Below are positions 32,444-42,201 of a stretch of 64,000 nt of DNA, piece by piece. The notes beneath the pieces were generated by a model that saw only the letters and a list, made by a program, of their open reading frames with translations, made no database searches and had not been told where the DNA came from. The DNA is from CATQHP01 sp965205595 (GTDB taxonomy: Bacteria; Acidobacteriota; Terriglobia; Bryobacterales; UBA6623), in assembly GCA_965205595.1 (NCBI GenBank), contig CBDBHI010000080.1, positions 1 through 64,000 on the forward strand, read 5' to 3'. Position numbers and translations under genes: made by a program. Position 1 is the stretch's first letter, and every line of letters begins with the position of its first letter.

Positions 32444-34327
32444 ATGGACGCTAGAGAAGCTCGAAAGGCAGGGCAAGGAATGAACTCGGGTCGTGGTAGC
32501 CACAGTCCGCTCAGCGATGAAAGGCTTTCGATCTCGAAGGCCGGTCACCTGCAGTTAGTTCACTGGGTCGTGCTATCCCTCTCGTTGATTCTCACTGTGA
32601 GCGTTTGGCATTTCTCGAAACGGCAAATCGACGAAAGGGTCGAGACTCAGTTCCGACGGGAAGCGGACCAAGCCATCGAACTCGTGTCGGAGCGAATGCT
32701 CAAGTACGAGGACGCGCTGTGGGGCGGCGTATCGGCGATTCAGGCCCACGGCGGCGACATCTCGTACCGCGATTGGGGTACCTTCGCCAAGCATCTGCGC
32801 ATCGACGTCAAATACCCGGGAATCAACGGCATCGGGGTCGTCCAAAATGTCCCGCTGAGCAAACTCAGTGCGTTCCTGAGCGAGCAGAGAAAAGACCGGC
32901 CACAGTACGAAATTCATCCAAAACATAGCGAGTCTGAGTACTGGCCTATCACCTACATCGAACCACTCAGCGCAAACGCCAAGGCAGTTGGGCTAGACAT
33001 GGCACACGAAGCCAATCGCTACAACGCGGCCAAACAGGCACGCGATTCAGGCGCCGCTCAGATTACCGCGCCCATCGTATTGGTTCAAGACGCAGAGCGT
33101 ACGCCCGGTTTTCTTTTGTCCGCCCCGTTCTATCGCGGTGGAGTCTACGCCACGCGGCGGGATCGAAGGGAGAACATCATCGGATTGGTCTACGCGCCGT
33201 TCGTTTTCAACAAGCTGATGGCCGGGACGCTGGAAAAGGACAAGCGACATGTGGGCATAAGGATCACAGACCACGGCAGCGTTCTTTACGATGAACATCT
33301 CGACAGCGAAGAGGACTACGATCCAAATCCCCTATTTACGACGACCCGATCGGTCGGCCTCTATGGCCGAGAGTGGTTGTTTGATATCCGCAGTGCGAAC
33401 TCATTTCGAGCGGCTACGTCGGGCACGCAGCCACTCATCATCCTGCTCGGCGGTCTGTTTATCGATGGACTGCTGCTAGTACTATTCGTGTCTCTATCGA
33501 AGGCAAATCGGCGCGCGATAAGCTTTGCGGACGGTATGACCGATGAATTACAGAGACGGACGAAAGATCTGGAAATGTCGAATAGCGATCTCGAGCGATT
33601 CGCCTACGTTGCGTCTCATGACTTGAAGACTCCTTTGCGCGGAATCGGCGATTTGTCGGAATACTTGGCGGAGGATCTCGAAGACTATGTCAAGAGTCCG
33701 GAGGCACATCCCGATGTCGAGAGAAACTTAGGCCGTCTCGACACACAAGTACATCGAATGGACAATCTGATCAAGGGGATTCTGTCGTACTCCAGCATCG
33801 GATCAATTGATGCTCGGATCGAAGAAGTGAACTTGGCCGATCTGGTCCGCGAGATCAGAGAAAGTCTCGGCCTGAGTGAACGTGTCTGCGTAATCGACGG
33901 GGAACTTCCGGCGCTAATGGGTGAATCTGCCCAGATCGAGCAGATCTTAAACAATCTGATAGGGAACGCAATCAAGTATCACCACGATCCGGCTAACGCC
34001 GTGATCAGGGTGTCATCGAAAAAGGTAGATGGGATCGATGTAATCGCGGTTTCTGATAATGGCCCGGGAATTGACCCGCGCTTCCATACCAGGATCTTTG
34101 AGGTGTTTCAGACTCTGCAATCCAAAGACGAGATCGAGAGTACCGGCATCGGCCTGTCGATCGTAAAAAAGCTAGTCGAAAGCCGTGGCGGAGAGGTAAC
34201 TGTCACATCTGATGTCGGGCAGGGCGCGACATTCACATTTTCATGGCCGCCTGCTGTAGCGCCGGCCGAATACTCGATCGCAGGCGCGAACTACGCCGAG
34301 CACTCGCAAGAGAGGACGACAGCTTGA
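32444..34327 (+). CDS. CHASE-domain sensor histidine kinase
   Basis: 627 residues. Transmembrane helix 1 (LQLVHWVVLSLSLILTVSVW) leads to a periplasmic CHASE domain (WGGVSAIQAHGGDISYRDWG, PGINGIGVVQNVPLSKLSAF, PQYEIHPKHSESEYWPITYI, APFYRGGVYATRR), which binds small ligands in cytokinin-receptor-like sensors. Helix 2 (PLIILLGGLFIDGLLLVLFV) follows, then a HisKA domain (LERFAYVASHDLKTPLRG, phospho-acceptor His) and HATPase (NNLIGNAIKYHH, VSDNGPGIDPRFHTRIFEVF, STGIGLSIVKKLVESRGGEV). It autophosphorylates and most likely passes phosphate to the receiver protein that overlaps its stop. ATG 32444 is used; ATG 32480 is an alternative. The ligand is unknown. Confidence 0.9.
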   Translation: MDAREARKAGQGMNSGRGSHSPLSDERLSISKAGHLQLVHWVVLSLSLILTVSVWHFSKRQIDERVETQFRREADQAIELVSERMLKYEDALWGGVSAIQAHGGDISYRDWGTFAKHLRIDVKYPGINGIGVVQNVPLSKLSAFLSEQRKDRPQYEIHPKHSESEYWPITYIEPLSANAKAVGLDMAHEANRYNAAKQARDSGAAQITAPIVLVQDAERTPGFLLSAPFYRGGVYATRRDRRENIIGLVYAPFVFNKLMAGTLEKDKRHVGIRITDHGSVLYDEHLDSEEDYDPNPLFTTTRSVGLYGREWLFDIRSANSFRAATSGTQPLIILLGGLFIDGLLLVLFVSLSKANRRAISFADGMTDELQRRTKDLEMSNSDLERFAYVASHDLKTPLRGIGDLSEYLAEDLEDYVKSPEAHPDVERNLGRLDTQVHRMDNLIKGILSYSSIGSIDARIEEVNLADLVREIRESLGLSERVCVIDGELPALMGESAQIEQILNNLIGNAIKYHHDPANAVIRVSSKKVDGIDVIAVSDNGPGIDPRFHTRIFEVFQTLQSKDEIESTGIGLSIVKKLVESRGGEVTVTSDVGQGATFTFSWPPAVAPAEYSIAGANYAEHSQERTTA

Positions 34328-34752
34328 GACAAGTAACATTCTTGATCGTTGACGACAATGAACTAGACGTCGAGAAAGTTGAGAGAGGATTCCAGCGCCT
34401 TAAGATCTCGAACCCGCTGATTCGGGCTAACGATGGTTTTGAGGCGCTGGAAGTTTTGAGAGGCTCTGACACCGTAACGAAGCTGGCAAGGCCATACGTA
34501 ATCTTGCTTGATGTGAACATGCCGCGGATGAACGGTATTGAGTTTCTCAAAGAGCTACGGGCAGATTCCGCCCTCGCGGACTCCGCGGTTGTCGTGCTCA
34601 CAACCTCTGACCGAATAGAAGACGTTGAGGCCGCCTACGAGAATCAGGTTGCCGGCTACATCGTGAAACCAATTTCGCGTGACGACATGCTCACAGCATT
34701 GAGCAAACTCGATGCCTATTGGAATCTGTGTGCTCTTCCTGCAAGCGTTTGA
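34324..34752 (+). CDS. Rcp1-type single-domain response regulator
   Basis: 142 residues from TTG 34324, which overlaps the kinase stop as TTGA and so is translationally coupled to it. The receiver domain is complete: VTFLIVDDNELDVEKVERGF (acidic pocket), phospho-acceptor Asp in YVILLDVNMPRMNGIEFLKE, Thr/Ser switch in VVVLTTSDRIEDVEAAYENQ, and Lys in AGYIVKPISRDDMLTAL. No output domain follows. The layout matches phytochrome-partner regulators (Rcp1), which act by protein contact or phosphorelay. The upstream CHASE kinase is the obvious partner. Confidence 0.9.
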   Translation: MRQVTFLIVDDNELDVEKVERGFQRLKISNPLIRANDGFEALEVLRGSDTVTKLARPYVILLDVNMPRMNGIEFLKELRADSALADSAVVVLTTSDRIEDVEAAYENQVAGYIVKPISRDDMLTALSKLDAYWNLCALPASV

Positions 34753-34789
34753 GAGGGCTTCGCGAGCAGCGTAGGCTGGGCATTGACGA

Positions 34790-35173
34790 ATGGACAACAC
34801 TCTGGAGCGCGGAGAGCAGCTCGTCGTAATTGACGACGACGCCGGGATTTGTGCAGTCGTGGAAAGGCATCTACGAGGCACGGCCTGGCAGGTTGCTTGT
34901 TTCACGCGCGAATCAGAGGGACTAGAGTACTTGGCGTGCCACGAACCGGATGTTTTGATGGTTGACATCCGCATGCCGCGAATCGACGGCGATCAAATTT
35001 TAGAAGAGCTTGCGGCGGGCAATAGGTTGGCTCCGAAGACGCGAATCTTGGTGTCTTCGAACGTCAGCCCGCCGCCAACGATTTGGCAGGGTTTTGAGAA
35101 ATTTGCGGCGACATTCGTGCTGAAAGACGTTGTGGCTAATAGGGCGGCGTTTCTGGCGGCAATTCGCGGGTAA
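34790..35173 (+). CDS. Receiver-domain protein (response regulator)
   Basis: 127 residues with a receiver fold: EQLVVIDDDAGICAVVERHL, acceptor Asp in PDVLMVDIRMPRIDGDQILE, TRILVSSNVSPPPTIWQGFE and a late ATFVLKDVVANRAAFLAAI. The switch and lysine positions (VSSN, LKD) are kept but the helix 4-5 face is unusual (SPPPTIWQGF). Third gene in the kinase-regulator-regulator row, 37 bases after the previous stop, and the last before the repeat region. It may be a second target or a phosphate sink of the same kinase. Confidence 0.85.
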   Translation: MDNTLERGEQLVVIDDDAGICAVVERHLRGTAWQVACFTRESEGLEYLACHEPDVLMVDIRMPRIDGDQILEELAAGNRLAPKTRILVSSNVSPPPTIWQGFEKFAATFVLKDVVANRAAFLAAIRG

Positions 35174-35186
35174 GCGTAGACCGGGG

Positions 35187-35250
35187 AATTAAAGGGGACG
35201 GGGGAATTAAAGGGGACGGAATTAAAGGGGACGGAATTAAAGGGGACGGA
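35187..35250. repeat. Tandem 15-bp repeat ATTAAAGGGGACGGA
   Basis: Four copies of AATTAAAGGGGACGG, two with an extra GGG and two at exact 15-base period. Inverted relatives (GTCCCCTCTAATTC) stand at 35374-35410. In one frame the unit reads Gly-Thr-Glu-Leu-Lys repeated and runs into the peptide of the 35243-35379 unit. Too short and too regular for a CRISPR array, with no spacers. Confidence 0.7.
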
Positions 35251-35379
35251 GCCTAATTTCGCAGCGGTGGTGATATCAAAGGGCTTCGTGGATCCCAAAT
35301 TGTGGCAAGACGCCGTGCTCTCAGACCTATCACACTGCAAACACGGGTGTTAGACGAATCCAATTGGGCTCCGTCCCCT
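35243..35379. repeat. Repeat unit 1 with conserved 31-codon tail
   Basis: Bounded by GGGGACGGAGC and GCTCCGTCCCC in inverted orientation. In one frame it reads EPNFAAVVISKGFVDPKLWQ, then DAVLSDLSHCKHGC and TAG (35351-35353). The second unit (35567-35703) encodes a gap-free homologue. No start codon precedes it, so it is not annotated as a gene. Confidence 0.65.
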
Positions 35380-35566
35380 CTAATTCGTCCCCTCTAATTC
35401 CGTCTAATTCAGGGCAAACTGCTCGGACTGGAGTGCCTACGGAAAACGAGACCAGTAGAGAGGGGACACAATATCATCGAATGGAGAGGAGGATGGAGTG
35501 TCTCGGAGGAACTTTACGAAGGAGATCCGGGAGATCCGGGACGGACGGGGAGATCCGGGGAGATCC

Positions 35567-35703
35567 GGGACGGAGCCCGAATTCGTAGTTGTCTTGATTT
35601 CAAAGGACTTCGCGGATCGTAGATCGCCGCATGATGTCGTCTACTCAAGCCTAGCGTACTGTAAACAGAGCTGTTAGCCGAGTATTGTCGTGCTCCGTCC
35701 CTT
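35567..35703. repeat. Repeat unit 2 with conserved 31-codon tail
   Basis: Same boundaries as unit 1 (GGGACGGAGC...GCTCCGTCCC). The frame reads EPEFVVVLISKDFADRRSPH, then DVVYSSLAYCKQSC and TAG (35675-35677). It is preceded at 35520-35570 by a tandem GGAGATCCGGG repeat. The two tails share length, ending and about half of their residues. Confidence 0.65.
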
Positions 35704-36292
35704 TTGGCTACCCGACCGTGACGTAACCCCGTAAAACCGTTTGAACCAGCAGCTGCCAGCGATCTCGATGTTCATAACGGGCTATAAAGAAAAGGGGCCA
35801 AGGCCCAAGATTCGCGTGAATCCAAAAACAGCCGTACCGCGATATCAAAATATTATTAACCCCTGCAAATTCAATATCTTGACTACTGCCCCAGCCCGCC
35901 AAAACACCCAAAAACTTGACACGCACCTGTAGTATGGAAACAGGTGGCTCTGGCGATTGCCTAGAGATGTGACCACCCATCCGGCCCACTGAAAGGGGGG
36001 CTAAGAAAAACGAGGTTTAGGTCTTGGCTGTCCTCGGGGAAAAAACAACCAACCATCCCGGCGTTGTGTAGCGCTCACCACACAACGTCGCTGCTACACA
36101 GGGATGAGCACGCGAGGAAAACCTCGTCCTGGTTCGCGAATTTAAGAGAAACCCTGCCGAATCCGGCCATTTCCGGGCATATTTGTAGGAGACATGTTTG
36201 TAGGAGAGCTGTGCCTATGTATCGATAAGAATCTCTAAGTCGCTGATTCTAAAGATCAAGAACTCCCGGACGACATTGTTTCGCAGCCGTGG
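35704..36292. other. Repeat-rich intergenic region, no gene supported
   Basis: Contains a hairpin at 36062-36087 (CGTTGTGT...ACACAACG) and a copy of the AATCCGGCCATTTCCGG repeat at about 36158-36178, shared with 5.0-5.2 kb, followed by a TTTGTAGGAGA direct repeat. The A-rich part at 35.8-35.93 kb differs in composition from its surroundings. No intact gene, tRNA or terminator recognised. Confidence 0.5.
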
Positions 36293-37726
36293 CTATTTCG
36301 GGAACGTTGGGCTGCCGCCAAGGTACGGTGCGAAGTCGAAGAAGTCGCCGCGACCTTCAACTCTTGGATCGGCCATCGCGTACAGTCCCTCAAACATGCG
36401 CGCTGCGAGCTGTTTGCGGATCGGCACGTAGTCGGGATTATCGGCCACGTTGATCATTTGGCCGGGGTCCTTTTTGAGGTCGTACAATTCTTCGGCGGGA
36501 CGCTTGGCAAAGGCGAGATCGAAGTATTTCTTCACTGCCGGGTCGTTGCGGTGTTCCCACAGATACCACTTGGTGGGGCTATTGTCGCAGTCGGCCAGCC
36601 AGGCGTTCGGCCACGCGGCCTCTTTGTAATTAGGCGTGCCGGCGGGCCAGCGCTCGGGTTTGAAGTTGCGGATATAGAGGAAGTCGTCGGTGCGGATTGC
36701 GCGCATCGGGTAGCCGCCCAGTTCCGGCGCTTCCTGCGCAACAACGTGGCGCTCTTTGCCGAATAGGATGTGGTCGCGGCCCGCTTCGACCCGCCCGGAT
36801 TCGCCCGATGTCAGCATCGCGAGCAACGAGCGGCCGGTCATCTCGGCGGGGACACTCAGGCCGGCGGCGTCCACAAACGTCGGCGCTAGGTCGGTGGTCG
36901 AGACGAAGTCCGTCACCTTGCGGCCGCCGGGCACGCGGGCTTTCCAGCGGATCGCCATCGGCACGTGCGAGCCCGAATCATAAAGGTTCCCCTTGCCTCG
37001 CGGGAACGGCATGCCATGGTCGCCGGTCATCACGATCAAGGTATTGTCGAGTTCGCCGATCTCTTCGAGCCTTGCGACGAGCTCGCCGACATCACGGTCG
37101 AAACGCTCGACCTCGAAGTAGTAGTCAGCGACGTCGCCGCGGATCTCCTCGACGTCGGGGTAGTGATCGAAGAGATGCGCTTTTGCCGGGTCGATGCCGG
37201 CGGCCTTGCCCGAACCTAACTTATACGGGCGATGGGGGTCGCTTGCGCCGAACCAAAAGCAAAACGGCATGTCGTCCGGCCGGGCGGCGAAGAACGAGTC
37301 GACGTTTTGGTATCTCTTTCCCGCCGGGCTGACGCTGGCTTTCGGAAAGCTGCCGGGTCCCCAACCCTTGCGGTAGCTGCCGACGAAGTAGCCGTCTCCG
37401 GCGAGCATCTTCGGGTACTCGGCGAACTTCGAAGGCCACACGCTCCACAGATTGCCCGCGGTGCCGAGGCGCCAGAATTGCTGGCCTGTAATGATCGCGC
37501 CGCGGCTCGGCGTACAAGACGGTGACGAGATGTAGGCGTTCTCGAGCAACACGCCCTCGCTCGCCAAGCGGTCGAACGTAGGAGTCTTAACTCCACCGTC
37601 GCCGTAAGCGCTAGCGTGCGGCCAGCCCCAATCATCGGCGATAGCGAAAACGATGTTGGGGCGGTCAGCCGCGGCGAGCGGCAGAGCCATGAGCACGGCG
37701 AAAAAAACGGCGATTCGGGTCAACAT
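36293..37726 (-). CDS. Secreted sulfatase (arylsulfatase family)
   Basis: 477 residues with a signal peptide (MLTRIAVFFAVLMALPLAAA). The sulfatase signature is complete: metal site PNIVFAIADDWGW, formylglycine motif SPSCTPSRGAIITGQQFWRL (Cys of CxPSR), and TLIVMTGDHGMPFPRGKGNL. It hydrolyses sulfate esters of polysaccharides or small molecules outside the cytoplasm; the Cys must be converted to formylglycine by a maturase encoded elsewhere. Monocistronic, next to a repeat-rich gap. The start ATG at 37726 follows a fair ribosome site (GGGGTGCT). Confidence 0.92.
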   Translation of the reverse strand: MLTRIAVFFAVLMALPLAAADRPNIVFAIADDWGWPHASAYGDGGVKTPTFDRLASEGVLLENAYISSPSCTPSRGAIITGQQFWRLGTAGNLWSVWPSKFAEYPKMLAGDGYFVGSYRKGWGPGSFPKASVSPAGKRYQNVDSFFAARPDDMPFCFWFGASDPHRPYKLGSGKAAGIDPAKAHLFDHYPDVEEIRGDVADYYFEVERFDRDVGELVARLEEIGELDNTLIVMTGDHGMPFPRGKGNLYDSGSHVPMAIRWKARVPGGRKVTDFVSTTDLAPTFVDAAGLSVPAEMTGRSLLAMLTSGESGRVEAGRDHILFGKERHVVAQEAPELGGYPMRAIRTDDFLYIRNFKPERWPAGTPNYKEAAWPNAWLADCDNSPTKWYLWEHRNDPAVKKYFDLAFAKRPAEELYDLKKDPGQMINVADNPDYVPIRKQLAARMFEGLYAMADPRVEGRGDFFDFAPYLGGSPTFPK

Positions 37727-37818
37727 AGCACCCCGAAAAATAGCACAAACTGGTCGGATGACTCGTTGCCGATTCTTGACGGCTTGGAGCTGGCTGATAC
37801 CCTGACGGCATCCTGAGC

Positions 37819-39459
37819 GTGCGTAACAACAATTCGAGCAATCACTTTAGTCATCGGTCCGCGATCCGAATTAGCGGCGCGATCTCGCTGCTCGGCTGGG
37901 CGTTTGCGGCCGCGCCACTCGTCGAAGCGCAGGACACGGCTAAAGCGATTACCCGTGAGGCCAAGCTACCGTCAAGAGGTCCCGCGGGACACCCGCTGCC
38001 ACTGATTTCGACATGGAACGTCGGCCTCGGCGCCGGCGGCTACACGTTGGAGTATCAGCTCGGAAAGATTCGCGATGGCTACTACGTCTTACCCGCCGTC
38101 ATGCTACCGGACATTGAGTCGGACAACCGTCCGCAACAGAAGCCCGTGGCGGGCTGGGACACGCTTGTTGAACTAGGGCTGCCGCTGACGCTCAAAAGCA
38201 CCCAATGGGAGCAAATCTTGGTGCAACGAGCGGAGTTTCGAGAGCTGTCGGTTGCCTCCAATCCTTCCGCATATTCTGAAGACGGCCGGCATATCGTCCT
38301 GCTCGATCCGATGGCTCCGACGACGAAGCCATATCGCGACGCCGGCCGACTTTGGGGCGGGACTACCGCTCTTTCTAACCTCGAGAAATCGTATCCGAAG
38401 CCGCCCAAAGTAATCTTCCTTTCGAATAACGAGGCGCCGCGGATGAAGATTCGCAATCTGGCAACCAGCCGCCGCTTCGTCGAGCAATTCGCGACGGAGG
38501 GGCGAAGCGTCGATGATTTTCTCGATCAGCGCTGCGATGACACCAAGCAAAAGCCCGCGAATCACCCGATGGGCGCGCTGATCTCTGAGTTTCGGGAGCA
38601 ATTAAGCAGCTGGCACGCCCCAGCAACTTTTATAGGATTCAATTCGTTTGGACCGCGCTTCTACGGTCGTTGGAACGAATGGCGCGCCCACGCGGGTGCG
38701 TCGGAAAAGTGGCTTTCCTGCGAACATCTCGTTTGGGGCGGCGCATCGAGCGACTTTTATCTTGACGACTGGAGCGGGATCCGCGACGACCGTGGCTGGA
38801 GCGTGCAAGTAGAGGCGCAAAACTGGGTCTTCATGCTCGACGAGGCGCTGTCCCGCAACGAAGATTTCTGGTTCGAGCTTTCGATTTGGGATGGCAACGA
38901 GAAAAAACGCGACGCGCTCAGCGACGAAATTCCGTTTGACGAACAGCGCTACGCGGCCGCGGTTAAGTTCGGCCTGTGGCTGCTACGACCGCGTGTGGTT
39001 CGAGAGTTTCGCGCGGCATTCGAACCGGTCGCAAAGAACGAAGCCTACTTTCAATCACTGCTCGACGCGGTGAAGCTAGTTCATGAGAATCCGACACTGC
39101 GGAAGTTTTGGCGTGACGCCGCGCTCGTGCCCAACCGCGCGCGCCGGCATTTCTACAACGTCGATGAACTTCGCCGCTATCGCGATGTGGACCGTTGGTT
39201 CATCCTCGAAGCAAGCACCAACGCCACACGGCAGTGGCACCTGAATACCGCGGTGCCGGTATTCGCACTGGCGCTAGTCAGGGGCAGCGCCCCCGATCGC
39301 GAGTGGCTCGTCTATGCGCACGCCCCGATGGGCAGGCGCGATGGAGTCGAAATCGAGGTCCCGCAGTTCGGCGAGATCACGGTTGATGTGCCAGTCGAAG
39401 GGGCTTACTATCTGGCCCGCGAGGGCCTGCGTACTGTCGAACAGTTGGCTATGAATTAA
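37819..39459 (+). CDS. Secreted protein of unknown function
   Basis: 546 residues from GTG 37819 with a signal peptide (ISLLGWAFAAAPLVEA). Recurrent Trp/Tyr/Asp-rich segments (STWNVGLGAGGYTLEYQLGK, FNSFGPRFYGRWNEW, ASSDFYLDDWSGIRDDRGWS, EDFWFELSIWDGNEKK) suggest a carbohydrate-active TIM-barrel-like protein, but no glycoside-hydrolase signature is certain. The C-terminal GRRDGVEIEVPQFGEITVDV looks like a beta-sandwich. Its 3' end overlaps the convergent KAP-gene remnant by 11 bases. I do not recognise the family with confidence. Confidence 0.6.
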   Translation: MRNNNSSNHFSHRSAIRISGAISLLGWAFAAAPLVEAQDTAKAITREAKLPSRGPAGHPLPLISTWNVGLGAGGYTLEYQLGKIRDGYYVLPAVMLPDIESDNRPQQKPVAGWDTLVELGLPLTLKSTQWEQILVQRAEFRELSVASNPSAYSEDGRHIVLLDPMAPTTKPYRDAGRLWGGTTALSNLEKSYPKPPKVIFLSNNEAPRMKIRNLATSRRFVEQFATEGRSVDDFLDQRCDDTKQKPANHPMGALISEFREQLSSWHAPATFIGFNSFGPRFYGRWNEWRAHAGASEKWLSCEHLVWGGASSDFYLDDWSGIRDDRGWSVQVEAQNWVFMLDEALSRNEDFWFELSIWDGNEKKRDALSDEIPFDEQRYAAAVKFGLWLLRPRVVREFRAAFEPVAKNEAYFQSLLDAVKLVHENPTLRKFWRDAALVPNRARRHFYNVDELRRYRDVDRWFILEASTNATRQWHLNTAVPVFALALVRGSAPDREWLVYAHAPMGRRDGVEIEVPQFGEITVDVPVEGAYYLAREGLRTVEQLAMN

Positions 39460-42201
39460 CAGTTACCGAGCCGGAAATGCGCGCAAACGCTTCTTTGTAT
39501 TCAGTCCAATCAGAGCCGGGAAACTCTCTTGCGTGCTCTTGGAGGCATGCGGCGACGATTTCTTTGTTTGATGGCAGGTCAACAAAATTTAGCGTCGCCA
39601 GCGCGACGAGCGCTTCCTCTGGGATCATGTCAGCCACCTCATCCGGACTTTCGCCCTGGCTCTCGGCCGTGCGGAAGCGGTTCAAGAATCGCTCCCACAA
39701 TGAGTAGGATGTCGTGCTCGGGCGCTGCCGCATGGCCAGGTAGCGGACCCGGTTGAGATGCCGCTTGATGGCGCGCGGCGTATTTTGCTTTTGCGAAACC
39801 ATTGGATGCCAAATCGAAAGCGCGGATTCAAATCGCGCTGAGTCAGGCACAGCGAAATCGGGCCGGCGAGTGAGTACCCAGCGGATTCCCATCCAAAAAA
39901 AGAAGAGCGCGGGGAATAGTGGCCACAGGCCGAGGTATTTTCCGGCATCTGAAGTTTGTTCGGTGGTCGCGATGGCGGCAACTTGGCCGGCGGTGTCGAC
40001 GAGATTTGCCGGGGGGGCCGGGGTAGGGGTCGTGGGATCCGGGACTATCGTTTCGCCAGTACTTGCCGTCGACGCAGAGCCGGTAATTGGAGCCGCTTCG
40101 ATCAGCGCGATGACCGGTTCGCTCGGCGGCGGCGAGAGAATGTTGCCGCCCAGATAGAACGCAAATACGAGAACAGCGATGGCGGCGGCGACGCCCATTG
40201 CCTGACGTGCCACTTCGAATTGAGCACGCAATTTCGCGAGTTCGTCCTCCCTCGGCGCGTCGTCTTGCTTGTCGGCGGTCAACAATTTCCGTGAATCCTC
40301 CGGGGTGGGGACCGGCACGGGTACCTCGATGTTGACCAGCTTTTCAAGGTACTGCCGCGCGAAATCTTGCCTCTGACGCTGCGGCGCATCGTCGTCGGTC
40401 TCGTTAGATAGCTCGGCCATCTCGGCCGCCACCTTTTGGAAGTTCAGGCCGACGGCGCACTCGACATACTGCCGGTCGAGCCCCATCACGACAAAGCACT
40501 CTCCTGACGAAACTAGGAAGTTTACGGCTTCTAGAGTTTCGACGACCGTGTCTTCAGAACAGCGGTAAAGGTCATCGACGAAAAGTACCAGCCGATACTT
40601 ACCCAGTGCTTTGGTGACATCGCGAAATTCGTTGGCGAACTCGTAGCGGAAGCTGGTCTTTTGCTCAAGGTGTCGAACTCGACCTCCCTCTGACGCCTTG
40701 CGCAGCAGTGTCGCCGGGTTCAACCCGAACGCCGACAGTCTCTTAACCGCCGTCGTGGCCATGAAGTAGAGCGCGGCCAACGTCGTGACTAGTGAACCCG
40801 ATTCGGTGACGTTGTTGTTCGTCACGGCGCCTACCAGCCCGAACACATGCGAGAGCAAGTCCCATGCTCGAGCAACGGAGCCCATCTCGTCGGGGCCGCC
40901 CATGTGTTTAACGAAATACCCGCCTGACAGCGCCGCGATCGCCAGTAGCCCGAACACCGGCACCCAGCTCTCCCAACCTCGAATCGCGTACAGGCGTAAG
41001 CGGAACATCCAGCCGTGCCAACTCAATAGCGAGGGGACAGCTTGCAGGCGGATGTTCTGCAGCAACGCAGCGAGAAGGTTTTCTTCTTTCTGGTGGTGCC
41101 AGGCGTTGAACCACACGGTCGGGTAGTCGAAGCTACTCAGATCGCCCCGCACGAGGTTCATCAACGAACTCTTGCCCGTGCCCCAGCGGCCAGTCACCGC
41201 GACGCTCAAAGGCGGGGACGTGTTTTCGTTTCGCAAGAAGCGCGAAAGGCCTCTCGCGACTTCGCCGAGCTTGAGCGGGTCAGGGTCGCCTTGTCGCAGC
41301 GGGCGGTCGGTAACCGCTTTGTCAGCGACGGATGCTTCTTCGGTAACGACCGGCGGATCCGGTTTAAACGCCGGAGCCAGCACGAAGCCGACTAGCAAGA
41401 GACTCAGGTAGTACCAGGGAGCAACGGCGAGGGAAGAGGCGCGGCGCGATTGCGCTGCAGCGTCCGTGAGGTCTCCCTTGGTCTGCAGCAGCCAGGTTGC
41501 GCCGGCATCGTAGGTATGGATGACGGTCCCGTCGACGCCGACCGCCCAGCCGGTTTGGCCTCCGGGAAGGAAGAATATCGAGTTTAGGTCGGCGCTTGTT
41601 CCGCTCTCTTGCGAGGCGAAGCTGACGGCGCCCGTCGAGGAATCGGTGACTAACCTGCCGAGCGCCCCGGCGGCGCCGCAGATGTATGGAGCTCCGGGAG
41701 TGTCACTTTCGATGTCGAGCCAGAGACCGAGGGGATTGAACTCAGTCAGCACGGGGACGCCGGTTCCGCCACTCTGAGTAAGGCGTCGCACCGCGCCGGA
41801 GCCGTCGATACCCCAGCCTTGGGAGGTCGCCTCGTGAAACCAGAGCTTTCGGAATCCGGCGCGGGCTAGCGGGTAGCCGACCCATACTTCTTTAGAGGAA
41901 AAATCCCAGACGTCGAGGTCGCCCGGCAGACCATCTGGTGCTTGCCAAGGCAGGCCCCCATCTTCAGTCGAGATCGGCACGCCGTTCTGATCGAGGGCCC
42001 AGCCAAATGAAGGGCCCCTGAATGTTAGTGACCGCCAATGCGAGGGCGGCGGCGCAAGCTCCGTCTCGGGATCGACGACTGACTCTTCGGGCGCATCTGG
42101 CGGAGGCGTTCGACGCTCGGTATTCGCCCGCGGGTCGGATGCGTTTTGAGCCTCAGGGACCCCGCCGGCGGTGGGTAGCCCGTCCGAAGTTCTTGGTATC
42201 G
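39449..42201 (-). pseudogene. KAP-type P-loop NTPase, C-terminal part of gene split by IS
   Basis: The main part of one gene whose first 269 codons are at 43809-44617. It carries Ycf48-like propeller pieces (RSLTFRGPSFGWALDQNGVP, GQTGWAVGVDGTVIHTYDAG), a transmembrane helix (WYYLSLLLVGFVLAPAF), and then a KAP NTPase domain. Walker A is VTGRWGTGKSSLMNLVRGDL, followed by PTVWFNAWHHQKEENLLAAL; Walker B is YRLVLFVDDLYRCSEDTVVE. Membrane helices lie inside the domain (VPVFGLLAIAALSGGYF, TTLAALYFMATTA) and near the end. The KAP family (Kidins220/PifA) includes the F-plasmid PifA exclusion protein. With IS 42202-43808 and one TSD copy removed, the frame joins exactly (NPARQEAIP|RTSDGLPTAG) to give about 1,184 residues. 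The downstream ORF alone lacks the start and membrane anchor. Confidence 0.88.

Noticed and set aside
35187..35250. Possible CRISPR or direct-repeat array
   Set aside because: Repeats are contiguous 15-mers with no spacers; simple tandem.
35915..35945. TTGACA box before the 35.9 kb region as a promoter
   Set aside because: No -10 at 16-18 bases; neighbouring sequence is not coding.
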